The notes beneath the pieces are model-generated. The model searched no databases, had not been told where the DNA came from, and saw only the letters and a program-made list of their open reading frames with translations. DNA of 64,000 nt, from positions 1 to 64,000 of the forward strand of contig JAXLQJ010000037.1 in NCBI GenBank assembly GCA_046331705.1. Direction: 5' to 3'. The translations under genes were made by a program, and so were the position numbers. The stretch's first letter is position 1. Each line of letters begins with the position of its first letter. Shown here piece by piece: positions 33,490 to 43,720 of the stretch. This DNA is from JADJOY01 sp046331705 [NCBI: bacterium]. GTDB taxonomy: Bacteria; JADJOY01.

Positions 33490-34509
33490 ATGAAGATCGA
33501 CGCCGGCATCGAAACGAATGCGCTCAGCGCGATTCCCGAGGTCGCCCGCTTGGCCGAGTCGCTCGGCTTCGACGGGCTCTGGACATCCGAGGCTGGGCAC
33601 AACCCGTACCTGCCGCTCGCGGTGGCCGCCGTCCACTCGCACCGAATCGAGCTCGGCACCGCCATCGCCGTGAGCTTCGCGCGCTCGCCGATGGTCACCG
33701 CGCAGGTCGCGTGGGACCTCCAGGCCGCGAGCCAAGGCCGATTCATCCTCGGCCTCGGCACCCAGGTGAAGGGGCACAACGAGCGGCGCTTCTCGGTGCG
33801 CTGGGAGTCGCCGGGGCCCAAGCTGCGCGAGGTGATCCTGTCGCTGCGCGCCATCTGGGACACCTTCCAGAACGGCACACCGCTCGACTTCCGCGGCCAG
33901 TTCTACCAGTTCTCGCTGATGACGCCGTTCTTCAGCGGCGGCCCCATCGAGCACCCGCGCATTCCGATCTACATCGCCGGAGTCAACGAGTACATGTGCC
34001 GGCTCGCCGGCGAGCTCTGCGACGGGTTCCACGTCCATCCCTTCCACACCACCAAGTACGTGCAGGAATTCGTGAAGCCGTTGGTGGCGGAGGGTGCGGC
34101 GAAGGCCGGCCGCGATCCTTCCCAAGTCGCGCTCACCAGCAGCATCTTCGTGGTGGCGGGCAAGGACGAGGCGGAGCGCGAGCCGATGCGCGCGCTGGTG
34201 CGTAACCAGCTCTCGTTCTACGCCTCCACCCGCACCTACGCGAAGATCCTCGAGACCCACGGATGGCAAGAGATCGGCGAGCGCTTGAGCGCGCTCTCGC
34301 GCAGCGGCGGGTGGGCCGACATGCCGGGGCTCATCAGCGACGAGATGCTGCGCGAGTGCACCGTGGAAGGGACCTGGGACGAGATTCCGGCGCTGGTGCG
34401 GCAGAAGTACGAGGGAGTCCTCGATCGCGTGTCGCTCTACTGGCCGTTCGTGCCGGGACGCGAGCCCGATGCGTGGTGGCGCCGCTTCGTCGACGTCATC
34501 CACCGCTGA
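33490..34509 (+). CDS. LLM-class (F420-type) oxidoreductase, TIGR03617-like
   Basis: A 339-residue luciferase-like monooxygenase-fold protein. The TIM barrel starts MKIDAGIETNALSAIPEVAR, followed by GFDGLWTSEAGHNPY, IELGTAIAVSFARSPM, LGLGTQVKGHNERRF and IPIYIAGVN. The pattern matches the mycobacterial-type TIGR03617 family, annotated as F420-dependent. F420 use is inferred from family only; FMN is possible. GGAGG lies 5 nt before the ATG. The gene overlaps the convergent YfhO gene by 14 bp at their 3' ends. Confidence 0.85.
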   Translation: MKIDAGIETNALSAIPEVARLAESLGFDGLWTSEAGHNPYLPLAVAAVHSHRIELGTAIAVSFARSPMVTAQVAWDLQAASQGRFILGLGTQVKGHNERRFSVRWESPGPKLREVILSLRAIWDTFQNGTPLDFRGQFYQFSLMTPFFSGGPIEHPRIPIYIAGVNEYMCRLAGELCDGFHVHPFHTTKYVQEFVKPLVAEGAAKAGRDPSQVALTSSIFVVAGKDEAEREPMRALVRNQLSFYASTRTYAKILETHGWQEIGERLSALSRSGGWADMPGLISDEMLRECTVEGTWDEIPALVRQKYEGVLDRVSLYWPFVPGREPDAWWRRFVDVIHR

Positions 34510-36967
34510 CCCACGCGTCCGCGCCAGCGACGCGCCGCCGCGGCAGCGAGGCGAGCACGCCGAGAACCAGCAACGCCGCCGCGCTGGTGGCGAGCCCGAG
34601 CCATTGGGCGAGCGGCCGGTAGCGGAACTCCACCGCGTGCGTTCCCGCGGGCACGACGACCCCCCGTAAGGCCACGTCCACTCTCTGGATCGGCGCCTCG
34701 CGGCCGTCGATCGTGGCACCCCAGCCGGGGGCCGCGTTGTCCGCGAGCCGAAGCAGCGCACCACGGGCGGCGTGGACGTCGAGACGGATGTGCTCGTCGG
34801 TCGCGACCGTCCAGGTCACGGATTCCCTCGCGTTCGCCGCGGCGGGCTCGATGCCGGCGGGGCACGTCGCGCCATCGGCGACCAGCGCGCGCCGGCGCGG
34901 CGTGGCGTTGCTCGAACGCAGCCAGTCGAGCGCCGCCGCGGACGAAGCGACGGTCGAGCACTCGTGGACGAGCGAGGCGCGCGCGAGCGCGTTCTCGTTC
35001 GCCCACACCCACGCCTCCTCCGTGGCGCCCGTGCGCCTCCACCCGTCGCCGACCGGGCGCACGCCCGGCGCGGTGAGGACGCGGCTCACCGCCAGCAGGT
35101 CGAGAATCGGCTGCGGCCCCACGCGGGTGTAGTTGAAGTCGTACGCGTCGCGCCCGAGTGCCAGCGCCAGCCACGCCGCCGGCGTGGTCGGGATGCCGCC
35201 TTGCACGGAGAGATGGCCCGTGAGCAGACCGCGGTGCATGTCGAGCTGACCGATCCGGCTCAGCACGCCGTGCCCGGCGCGAAACGGCTCCGGGAACGGG
35301 AAGCTCGCCCCGGGCACGGTGGTGGCGACGCGCTGCGCGGGCGATGGCGGGCCGAGCGCCACGAGGACGTCGTTCGGCCAGGGCAGGCGCCGCGCCGGCA
35401 CGGGGACGATCCACGGTCGCGCGAAGCTCACCAGGTCGAGCGCCGTGAGCCCGGCGAGCATCCAGCCCGCCGCGCCCGCCTGACGCGCGACGCCACACGC
35501 GATCACGAGGCCGAGGCCGACCAAGCCGTACGCACAAGCTCTGGCGAGGGCGCTCGCGGCTGCGTGCCGCGCCTGGTCGAGCGCTGCGGGCGCGAGCGCC
35601 CGCAGCGGCTCGTTCGGCGGGAGCGCGCTCTCCTCGATCTGCGACGTCACCAGCGCGCGAAACCGCTGGTCGGCGCCAGCGGAGCGGGTGAAGACCAACC
35701 CGCTCACGAACGCCGCGACCACGACGGCGGCGAGCCCCGTGCCAGCCCAGAGCCTCCCCCGCGGCTCGGCGAGCCGCTGCTGGATGCGCTCGGCACCGAG
35801 CGCCGCGAGCCACGCTCCGGCGAGGATCGAGAGATGGAGCCAGCGCGCGGGATGCCGGGCACGACCGAAAAGCGGCATCACCTCGCGAAACCAACCGTAG
35901 AGCGGGGTCGCGTGCCCGAGCGCGAGCAACAATCCCAGGAGCAGCAGCGCACGCAGCGTCCAGCCCTCGCGCGCCGCGCGCCGCGGGACGGCCGAGAACG
36001 CGAGCGCCAGCGGCACCAGACCGAAGTAGGGCGTGACCGCCTCTTGGGTGGGGAAGCCCCAGTAGTGCGAGCCGTCGCCGAAGAAGCGCGGCGCCAGTAT
36101 CCCGAGAAGCTGGGGAATCGTGAGCCGCGCGCCGAACGCCGCGAACTCGGGCGAGAGCGCCGCGCCGCGATTGGACGTGGCGAGGAACTCGGCATAGGGG
36201 ACGACCACCGCTCCCGCGACGCCGATACCGAGACCGAGGGCGACGCCCATTCCGGCGATCGCCCGCCAACGCACCCGCGGCGCTCGACGCACCGCGCTCG
36301 GCTCCCGGGCGATCCACGCACCCGTGCCGAGACCGAAGAGCGCCAGGAAGAGCAGCGTCGAGTACAGGAATTGCGCGTGTCCGGCGAGCACCGCCAGGCC
36401 GATCGTCACCGCGGCCCACGCGACCTCGCGCGGGCTCGGGCCGTCGTCCGAGCGCATCACGCGCAACGATTGACGCAGCACCCACGGACCGAAGGCGCAC
36501 GTCGCGAGGTGCGGCAGCCCGCCCATCGGCACGTGGCCGACGGTCCATCCCGCGACTCCGTAGGCGAGCCCGCCGACGCACGCCGACGCGCTGCCGAGCG
36601 CGCGATCGCGAAGCAGCGCGTACATGCCGAGGCCAGCCCAGGCGAGATGGAGCCACCACGTCAGGTTGAGGGCACGCGGGATCGAGGTCAGCGCGTGAAG
36701 CACCGCGACCGGTGGATAGAAGAACTGCGCGATCGGCTCGGCGACGAGCGGGAAGCCGCCCACCAGCCCCGCGCACCACGCCGGCCATTCGCCGCGCGCC
36801 AACCGCCCGTACGCCCAGCTCCTCCAGAAGAACTTCTCCTGGAGCGTGTCGAAACCGTAGATCGGATCGGCCCCCCACAGGTGCGGCGCCAGCACCGCTC
36901 CCGCGGCAGCGACGATCAGCAGCGGGCCCGCCCAGGCGCGAAGGCGCGAAGTCGGGGACGGAAGCAC
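34496..36967 (-). CDS. YfhO-family multi-spanning membrane protein
   Basis: An 823-residue membrane protein with 12 or more hydrophobic helices and a large extracytoplasmic C-terminal domain (about res. 560-780) before a last helix. The family features GAVLAPHLWGADPIYGFDTLQEKFFWRSWAYG, FFYPPVAVLHAL and the late loop GWGATIDGREAPIQRVD are typical of YfhO. In Firmicutes, YfhO glycosylates lipoteichoic acid; here it is more likely a GT-C-like transferase acting on an unknown envelope glycan. The start is GTG at 36967. Confidence 0.78.
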   Translation of the reverse strand: MLPSPTSRLRAWAGPLLIVAAAGAVLAPHLWGADPIYGFDTLQEKFFWRSWAYGRLARGEWPAWCAGLVGGFPLVAEPIAQFFYPPVAVLHALTSIPRALNLTWWLHLAWAGLGMYALLRDRALGSASACVGGLAYGVAGWTVGHVPMGGLPHLATCAFGPWVLRQSLRVMRSDDGPSPREVAWAAVTIGLAVLAGHAQFLYSTLLFLALFGLGTGAWIAREPSAVRRAPRVRWRAIAGMGVALGLGIGVAGAVVVPYAEFLATSNRGAALSPEFAAFGARLTIPQLLGILAPRFFGDGSHYWGFPTQEAVTPYFGLVPLALAFSAVPRRAAREGWTLRALLLLGLLLALGHATPLYGWFREVMPLFGRARHPARWLHLSILAGAWLAALGAERIQQRLAEPRGRLWAGTGLAAVVVAAFVSGLVFTRSAGADQRFRALVTSQIEESALPPNEPLRALAPAALDQARHAAASALARACAYGLVGLGLVIACGVARQAGAAGWMLAGLTALDLVSFARPWIVPVPARRLPWPNDVLVALGPPSPAQRVATTVPGASFPFPEPFRAGHGVLSRIGQLDMHRGLLTGHLSVQGGIPTTPAAWLALALGRDAYDFNYTRVGPQPILDLLAVSRVLTAPGVRPVGDGWRRTGATEEAWVWANENALARASLVHECSTVASSAAALDWLRSSNATPRRRALVADGATCPAGIEPAAANARESVTWTVATDEHIRLDVHAARGALLRLADNAAPGWGATIDGREAPIQRVDVALRGVVVPAGTHAVEFRYRPLAQWLGLATSAAALLVLGVLASLPRRRVAGADAWVSGG

Positions 36968-37117
36968 GAGTCGGATGGGGGCGGGACGAGGTGGCGCGCG
37001 ATGGTGCGGCGCGGGTGACGGGTGCGGCGCGGCTCGATGCTATCGTCCGGGCCCGAACCCGCAAAGCCGACGCGGCGACCTTCCGTCGCGCGCGTGGCGA
37101 ACCGAGGACGAGCACGC

Positions 37118-37618
<501 letters not shown>

Positions 37619-38526
37619 GGGAGTCTGCTTCCACTCGTCGCGATCCGGCCGCGTTCGCCAGCACACCAGCTCGCGGCGTGCGCTGGCGTGACGCAGCCAG
37701 CGCGTGAGCGTCCCCGGCCGTGCGCGCCGGATGCCGCGGCCGAGCGTGTACTCGAACCCCAGCCACATCTGCAGGTGACGATGGAAGCTGGCGAGCCGCT
37801 CGCCGCCGGGTCCTGCCCAGCCTGCCGGCGGCACCCAACCGAAGCCTTCCGCGAACGCTCCGCGCGCCGCGCACTCGACCGCACCGACTCGCGCGCCAGC
37901 TCGTGATTGGACGAGATAGGCGTGACCGCGGGGCGCGAGCACGCGATGGATCTCCGCGAGCTCGGCGACCAGCGCGGGCTCAGTGGTGCCGGCGATGCTG
38001 CCGTCCACGAGGTCGATGCTGCCGCTCGCGAGCGGCAGCGCGGCGGGGTCGACCAGCGCCACCAGCGCGTGGCGGGATGTAGTCCCGCCGCGCAGGCGCG
38101 CGGGCGACGTCGCCAGCAACACCGAGCGCGCGAAGCAATCCTCGAGGCCGAGCGGCACCCGGGGATCCGCAGGGTCGAGCCACGCGACGACGCCCTGGCG
38201 GGGCAGCTCGCCATGAACCGCGCGGAGCGCGCTCCAAAGCCGCGCCGCGTGCGTCGCGTCCCCGCGCGTGGCGGCATCCGCCGACGCCGCGGACGAGCGA
38301 GCGGTCGCGGCGCGAGCGAGGTCGCCACGCAGATCCCACGCCTCGAGCTCGGCGAGCCAAGGATGGCTCGTGCGGCACGGCGCACATCGCAGCGCCCCCC
38401 CGGCGGGGGTGAGCGTGCCCTTGCACTGCGGGCAGCGCACCAGCTCGGAATCCACGGGGATCATCGCGCCCGCCCCGCGCGGCGGCGACGAGCCGCACCT
38501 GGCGCGGTCGAGTAGCTTTGGGCGCG

Positions 38527-39819
38527 ATGCTGGAAGATCCGCACGCAGGAATCGCGCTGCCCGTCGACGCGTTCGGGTGCTGGGCGCGGATGTTCGCGCT
38601 GCCAGGGCTCAGCGACGCGCTGGTCTTCGCGTTCACGATGGAAGGAAAGCTGGACCTCGCGCGCCTCGCCGAGGCGCTGCGTCGGGCCGTGACGCTCCAT
38701 CATCCGGTGGCCAGCGCGCGCCTCGAGCGCTTCGGTGGGCTCTTCTATCATTGGCGCTGTCGACCGTTTCACGCCGAGCACTACCTGCGCGGGCCGTACC
38801 GCGCGCCGCGACGCTTCGATCTCGCGCACGAGCCGCCGCTGCGGGTCCACGTGGCCGACGACTCGCTGGCGTTCGAGATGAGCCACGTCGCGTTCGATGC
38901 GATCGGGTTCGCGCGCGTGGTGCGCACGGTGCTCGCCCAGTATGCCGCGTTTCCGACGCTGCTCGAGCCGCGCTTCGACGAGATCGCGATCCGACGCGAG
39001 CGCGCGCTCTTCGCGCCCCGGCCACGCGGCGTGGAGCGCAACCCGGGACGGCGGTTCGTCGATCCGATCCGCGGCGCCGTGATCGCGCGCCGCAACGATT
39101 CGATCGTGGCCACCGCGGGCGAAGGGGGGCAGGGGACCCTCCACCATCACCTCACGCTTGCGCTCGCTCCGTTGCGCGCCGCCGCACACGCCCGCGGCGT
39201 GACCCTCAACGATTGGCTGGGCGCGGGTTGCCTCGCGGCCTTCGCGGAATGGAATCGGCGCCACGGCGCGCGCGGGCGCTTCGCGTCCGTCGACCTGCCC
39301 GCCAATTTGCGACCCGCGGAGCGCGCGAGCTGGGTCGCCGCGAACGTCACCGGGACCCTGACCGTGAATCTCGACCTGGGCGACGGCACGGACGCGCCCA
39401 CGTTCGATGGAGTGCTTCGCGCCTTCCACGACGAGATGGCGCGGGCGAAGGCGGAGCAGCGCGCGTGGTCGATGGCGCCGCGCTGGCCGGTGCGCGATCA
39501 CCCCACGCTGGTCTCGGTGTGGCTGGCGCGGGCGCTGACGGCGCTCGTCGCGCGTCCACTCGTGGCGCTCGGCCCGACGCTCTTGCTGTCGAACTTCGGC
39601 GCCCTCGACGGCCTGACCGGCACCTTCGGCGACCTCGGGCTCACGCAGCTACGCGTCGAGGGCAGCGCCTACCCGATCTGGACGGTGAACGCCGTCAGCC
39701 CGGCGGACCACACGCTGGTGCTTTCCTTTTGCGTGCGGAAGAGCCATTTCTCCGCGGATTCGCTCGCGGCGTTCGCGAGCCTCACGCAGGAACGGATTCT
39801 CGCGGCATGCAAGTCCTGA
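38527..39819 (+). CDS. Condensation/WS-DGAT-fold acyltransferase with variant active site
   Basis: A 430-residue protein of the chloramphenicol-acetyltransferase-like superfamily (condensation domains, WS/DGAT, PapA). The HHxxxDG motif appears as SHVAFDA (res. 119-125): the second His and the Asp are kept, the first His is Ser. C-terminal SNFGALDG and the NAVSPADHTLVLSFCVRK region match the solvent-channel half of the fold. A TTG at 38518 is an alternative start. First of three overlapping genes; its stop overlaps the next start by 13 nt. The acyl donor is unknown. Confidence 0.68.
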   Translation: MLEDPHAGIALPVDAFGCWARMFALPGLSDALVFAFTMEGKLDLARLAEALRRAVTLHHPVASARLERFGGLFYHWRCRPFHAEHYLRGPYRAPRRFDLAHEPPLRVHVADDSLAFEMSHVAFDAIGFARVVRTVLAQYAAFPTLLEPRFDEIAIRRERALFAPRPRGVERNPGRRFVDPIRGAVIARRNDSIVATAGEGGQGTLHHHLTLALAPLRAAAHARGVTLNDWLGAGCLAAFAEWNRRHGARGRFASVDLPANLRPAERASWVAANVTGTLTVNLDLGDGTDAPTFDGVLRAFHDEMARAKAEQRAWSMAPRWPVRDHPTLVSVWLARALTALVARPLVALGPTLLLSNFGALDGLTGTFGDLGLTQLRVEGSAYPIWTVNAVSPADHTLVLSFCVRKSHFSADSLAAFASLTQERILAACKS

Positions 39820-41201
39820 GTCTGATCGAGCGGTTCTTCCTCGCCGCCCACGACGCTGGTCTCGGCCTTGGCGCGGGGTTCGTGGTGGGGGTGGGCGGGC
39901 GGGTGCCGCGGGCGCTGATCCGCGACGCGTGGACCATCCTCGGCGACCGCTATCCGATCGTGCGCTCGGTGCTGGTGCGACGCCGCTGGCGCGAGCACGG
40001 CTGGTCGGGATTCGCGTGGAAGGAAGTGTTCGACGCGGACTTCGGGCCGCTCTTCGTGACCGAGAGCGAGGACGCGGCGCGCTCGGGCGAGCCGCTGGCG
40101 ACGCGCCTCGATCGGGCGCTCGAGATCTACGGCAACCTGAACGTCGACATCGATCGCCAGCCGCCGGCGCAGCTGGTGGTGTTCGAGGCGGCGAGCGGCG
40201 AGACCGCGCTGGTGATCCGGATCCATCACGCCGGGCTCGACGGGATCGGGCTCGCGGTGCTGTCGCAGGATTTCGCGGAGATCCTCGACGACCTGGCGCG
40301 CGGCGAACGCCCCAGCCGCGCGCAGCTCGCGATCGCGCCGCGGGGCATGGGCCGCTATTTCTGGGCCGTCGGCGTGCGCGGGATGGTCGCGGCCTGGATC
40401 GCTCGGGCGCGTGTGAACCGCTGGAATCGCCCGCGCGCGAACGATGCGCTGCCGGTGACGTGGCACGATCGGCGGCCCGTGACCGCGAGCGTGAAGCGGG
40501 TGATCCCGAGCGAGCGCTTCGACGCGATGCGGGCAGCCGCCAAGACGAACGGGCTCTCGTTCAACGACGTGGTGCTGGCGGCGGTGGCGCGGGCCTGCGT
40601 GGCGTTCGCCGCCGCACGCGGCGTGCGCATGCGCAAGGTGACGATCTCGGTGCCGATGAACCTGCGCGCGTATCGCAGACTCGATCCCCGCGAGAGCGTC
40701 GCCAACCAGGGGATCGCCGTCGAGATCCACGTCGGCGCGCGCTGGCTCGACGATCGCGACGAGCTGCTGCACGCGATCCGAGCCCAGACGCGTGCCTACA
40801 AGGCCACTCCGCTGCCGCTGGTGACGCTGGCGCGCTCGCTCTTCCTGTTCGGCTTGCCGTATCCGTGGGTGGTGCGCTCGATGCGCGCGATGTTGCGGCG
40901 CGCGCAGGTGCCGAGGACCGCGCCCACGCTCACGGTGAGCAACGTCGGCCCGATCTGGCGGCGTCCGGACGGCAGCACCATCGACCGCATCGCCGGCTGT
41001 CCCGTGGTCTACACGCGACACGTGTACCAGAGCGGCTATCCGATGCCCGGCACCCTCGCGCTCTACACCTATCGGAACGAAGTGCAGATGGAGATGAGCT
41101 TCGCCGCGGGTGGCCTCGAGCGGGCCGACGCCGACGAGCTTCTGGGCCGGGTGCGCAGCGAGCTGTTCGCGGTTCTCGCGCTCGAGGACGCCGATGGCTG
41201 A
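39807..41201 (+). CDS. WS/DGAT-like acyltransferase
   Basis: A 464-residue protein with the intact catalytic motif HHAGLDG (res. 140-146), TISVPMNLRAYRR, and a C-terminal TLTVSNVGPIW that corresponds to the NVPGP-like segment of wax ester synthase/diacylglycerol acyltransferases. These transfer acyl groups from acyl-CoA to alcohols or diacylglycerol. Related condensation-like enzymes also make polyketide or lipopeptide esters. The ATG at 39807 lies inside the previous gene and its TGA overlaps the next start, so the product is coupled to both neighbours. Confidence 0.72.
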   Translation: MQVLSLIERFFLAAHDAGLGLGAGFVVGVGGRVPRALIRDAWTILGDRYPIVRSVLVRRRWREHGWSGFAWKEVFDADFGPLFVTESEDAARSGEPLATRLDRALEIYGNLNVDIDRQPPAQLVVFEAASGETALVIRIHHAGLDGIGLAVLSQDFAEILDDLARGERPSRAQLAIAPRGMGRYFWAVGVRGMVAAWIARARVNRWNRPRANDALPVTWHDRRPVTASVKRVIPSERFDAMRAAAKTNGLSFNDVVLAAVARACVAFAAARGVRMRKVTISVPMNLRAYRRLDPRESVANQGIAVEIHVGARWLDDRDELLHAIRAQTRAYKATPLPLVTLARSLFLFGLPYPWVVRSMRAMLRRAQVPRTAPTLTVSNVGPIWRRPDGSTIDRIAGCPVVYTRHVYQSGYPMPGTLALYTYRNEVQMEMSFAAGGLERADADELLGRVRSELFAVLALEDADG

Positions 41202-42120
41202 GCGATTGCGGGAGAGCTTGCGGGCGCGCGCCGAATACCAGCTGATGCGCGCGATGTTCGCGGCGCTGCGCTGCGTGCCGTGGCGGTGGGCCAGTGCGTT
41301 CGGCAGGGTGATCGGCCCCGTGATCGCCGCGCTCGACCCCCGTCACCGCAGCATCGCGCGCAAGAACCTCGAGCTGGCCTTTGGCCCCGAGCTCGCGGCG
41401 ATGGGCGGCGCCGATCGCGTGACGCGCGGGGTCTACGCGCACCTGGTGGCGACGCTCGTCGAGACGGCGCACATGTGCCACACCACGCGCGACACCATCC
41501 GCTCGTTGGCCCGCTACGAGGGGCTCGAGCGTTTCGAGCAGCTGCGCGCCGCGGGGCGCCCCATCGTCATCCTCACCGGTCACGTGGGGAACTTCGATCT
41601 CATGGCGCTGGCGCACAGCGCCCACGGTCATTGCCTGAGCTTCCTCGCCCGCCCGATGGACAACCCGCTGGTCTACGAGCACCTGAACCGCATGCGCACC
41701 CAGTTCGGCAACGTCGTGCTGGACAAGAAAGGCAGCGGCAAGGACGCGTTCCGGGTGCTGCGCAGCGGCGGCGTGCTGGGAATCCTCGGCGATCAGAACG
41801 CGACGCGCGAGGAGGGCGAGTTCGTCGAGTTCTTCGGCATGCCCGCCTGCACCCACGTGAGCATCGCCAAGCTGGCGCTCAAGACTGGCGCAGCGATCGT
41901 GCCGGCCTTCATCTCGCGCGACGGCAACGGCACGCACACGATCCACGTGGGCGAGGTGATCGAGCCGGTGTCGACCGGGCATCCGCGCGAGGACGCGATC
42001 GCCACCACGCAGCGCGTGGCCGCGGTGACGGAGGCGATCATCCGGCGCTTCCCCGAGCAATGGCTGTGGGGGCACCGACGCTGGAAGACACGCCCGGTCG
42101 GCGAAGCGAAGATCTACTGA
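41194..42120 (+). CDS. LpxL/HtrB-family lysophospholipid/lipid A acyltransferase
   Basis: A 308-residue inner-membrane acyltransferase. The HX4D catalytic motif appears as GHVGNFD, followed by SFLARPMDNP, LGILGDQNA and the C-terminal FPEQWLWGHRRWKTRP, all hallmarks of the LpxL/LpxM/HtrB family. One N-terminal amphipathic or transmembrane helix. Classical members add secondary acyl chains to lipid A; members outside lpx clusters also acylate glycolipids, ornithine lipids or natural products. It is the third gene of the overlapping acyltransferase trio, which suggests a specialised acylated product rather than core lipid A. Confidence 0.8.
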   Translation: MAERLRESLRARAEYQLMRAMFAALRCVPWRWASAFGRVIGPVIAALDPRHRSIARKNLELAFGPELAAMGGADRVTRGVYAHLVATLVETAHMCHTTRDTIRSLARYEGLERFEQLRAAGRPIVILTGHVGNFDLMALAHSAHGHCLSFLARPMDNPLVYEHLNRMRTQFGNVVLDKKGSGKDAFRVLRSGGVLGILGDQNATREEGEFVEFFGMPACTHVSIAKLALKTGAAIVPAFISRDGNGTHTIHVGEVIEPVSTGHPREDAIATTQRVAAVTEAIIRRFPEQWLWGHRRWKTRPVGEAKIY

Positions 42121-42155
42121 GCCGCCGCTGGCGCAGCGCAGCGGGCGAGGCGCCG

Positions 42156-42545
42156 TCAGTTGATGGAGTAGGGCTCGCTCAGCGAGAACGCCGCGATCTC
42201 GGCGTCGAAGCGCTCGTTCTTGGCGCTCACCATCTGATAGGTGCCGCGCATCGAGCCGAAGGGCGTCGAGAGCGGGCACGCGGACGTGTACTCGAAGAAG
42301 TCGCCGGGCTCCAGGATGGGCGTCTCGCCGACGACTCCCGGGCCCTTCACTTCCTCCACGTGGCCGTTGGCGTCGGTGATGATCCAGTGCCTGCTGACGA
42401 GCTGCACCGTCTCCTCGCCTTCGTTGGCGATGCGCACGGTGTAGACGAAGAACCACTCGCCCTGCGACGGCGAGGAGCGCTCCGGGACGTACTGGGAGCG
42501 AACGCTGACGCGCACGCTGCGAGTGGTGGCTTCGGATGTGCCCAT
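42156..42545 (-). CDS. apaG: ApaG (Co2+/Mg2+ efflux-associated) protein
   Basis: A 129-residue single-domain protein of immunoglobulin-like fold (DUF525). VRVSVRSQYVPERSSP, FVYTVRIANEG, SRHWIITDANG and VVGETPILEPGDFFEYTSACPL match ApaG throughout. Often linked to apaH or ksgA; neither is present. Its biochemical role is unclear, with suggested links to divalent cation tolerance. Convergent with the acyltransferase trio, divergent from map. Confidence 0.92.
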   Translation of the reverse strand: MGTSEATTRSVRVSVRSQYVPERSSPSQGEWFFVYTVRIANEGEETVQLVSRHWIITDANGHVEEVKGPGVVGETPILEPGDFFEYTSACPLSTPFGSMRGTYQMVSAKNERFDAEIAAFSLSEPYSIN

Positions 42546-42697
42546 GGTGACGTTGCTCGAATTTCGCGGCGGCGAAGGCTAATGGGCGCGCTCGGTGCCG
42601 TCTACGACCCCGTCCACGCTCGACGTCCACGGCGAGCGCGTGGCACACTCCGCGCTCGCGCGACGCGATCGCGCCGAAACGTAGGCGACCACCAGCG

Positions 42698-43576
42698 ATG
42701 CGACGAGCCGAGCAGCGACGCCCCCCCAAGCCCATCCGGCTGAGCGCGTTCCAGGTCGAGCGGATGCGCGAGGTGGGGCGCATCGCGGCCTGGCTGCTCG
42801 ATCGGATCGAGGCGGCGATCGAGCCCGGGCTCACCACCGGCGAGATCGACCGGATGGTCGACGAGGCCACCCGCTCGGTCGGCGCCGAGAGCGCGCCGTT
42901 CGGCTATCGCGGCTTCCCGAAGCACGTGTGCACCTCGGTCAACGAGGTGGTCTGTCACGGCATCCCGCGCGACGATCAGGTGCTCCGTGACGGAGACATC
43001 ATCAACGTCGACGTGACTCCCGTGCTGGATGGCTTCCACGGCGACAGCTCGCGCACGTTCTACGTCGGCACGCCGAGCCCCGCCGCGCGGCGGCTGGTGG
43101 AGACCACGCGCGAATCGTTGTGGCGCGGCATCCGCGCGGTTCGTCCCACCGGCACGCTCGGCGACGTGGGGCACGCCATTCAGAGCTTCGCGGAAGGTCG
43201 CGGCTACTCGGTGGTGCGCGACTTCACCGGGCACGGCATCGGGCGTATCTTCCACACCGCGCCCACCGTGCACCACGTGGGGCGCCCGGGAGGGGGCGAG
43301 CGGCTCCGCCCCGGAATGACCTTCACCATCGAGCCGATGATCAACGCGGGCGATTGGCGGGTGGAGGTGCTCTCCGACGGCTGGACCGCCGTCACCCGCG
43401 ATCGTTCGCTCTCGGCCCAGTTCGAGCACACCGTGCTGGTGACGGATACCGGCGTGGAAGTGCTGACGCTGAGCGAGCGGGAGCGCGCCGAGCTGGCAGC
43501 GGAACCGCAGGCCATCCCGCTCACCTCCGGCGCGGCTTCGACCGCGCGATTGACCCCGACTCCGCCGCAACTCTAA
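42698..43576 (+). CDS. map: Methionine aminopeptidase, type I
   Basis: Removes the initiator methionine from nascent proteins. The 292-residue pita-bread-fold enzyme has all five metal ligands: D105 in NVDVTP, D116 in GDSSRTF, H179 in GHGIG, E212 in IEPMIN and E243 in QFEHTVLV. The C-terminus has about 30 extra residues beyond the fold (RAELAAEPQAIPL to the end), rich in Pro, Thr and Ala. An essential housekeeping gene if it is the only copy. Normal operon partners (adk, secY, rpsM) are absent. Confidence 0.94.
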   Translation: MRRAEQRRPPKPIRLSAFQVERMREVGRIAAWLLDRIEAAIEPGLTTGEIDRMVDEATRSVGAESAPFGYRGFPKHVCTSVNEVVCHGIPRDDQVLRDGDIINVDVTPVLDGFHGDSSRTFYVGTPSPAARRLVETTRESLWRGIRAVRPTGTLGDVGHAIQSFAEGRGYSVVRDFTGHGIGRIFHTAPTVHHVGRPGGGERLRPGMTFTIEPMINAGDWRVEVLSDGWTAVTRDRSLSAQFEHTVLVTDTGVEVLTLSERERAELAAEPQAIPLTSGAASTARLTPTPPQL

Positions 43577-43720
43577 GATCCGCTCGCCCCCGTCGCTGAG
43601 GCCCGTGTCGTCGGTGACCGATTCGCTCCCACCCGTCCGCAGCCGCCGCGCTCGGTCCACGAGCACGGGGGTGACGTCGCCGCGGGACGCGAAGCCACGT
43701 CGAATCGACTGAGGCCACTC

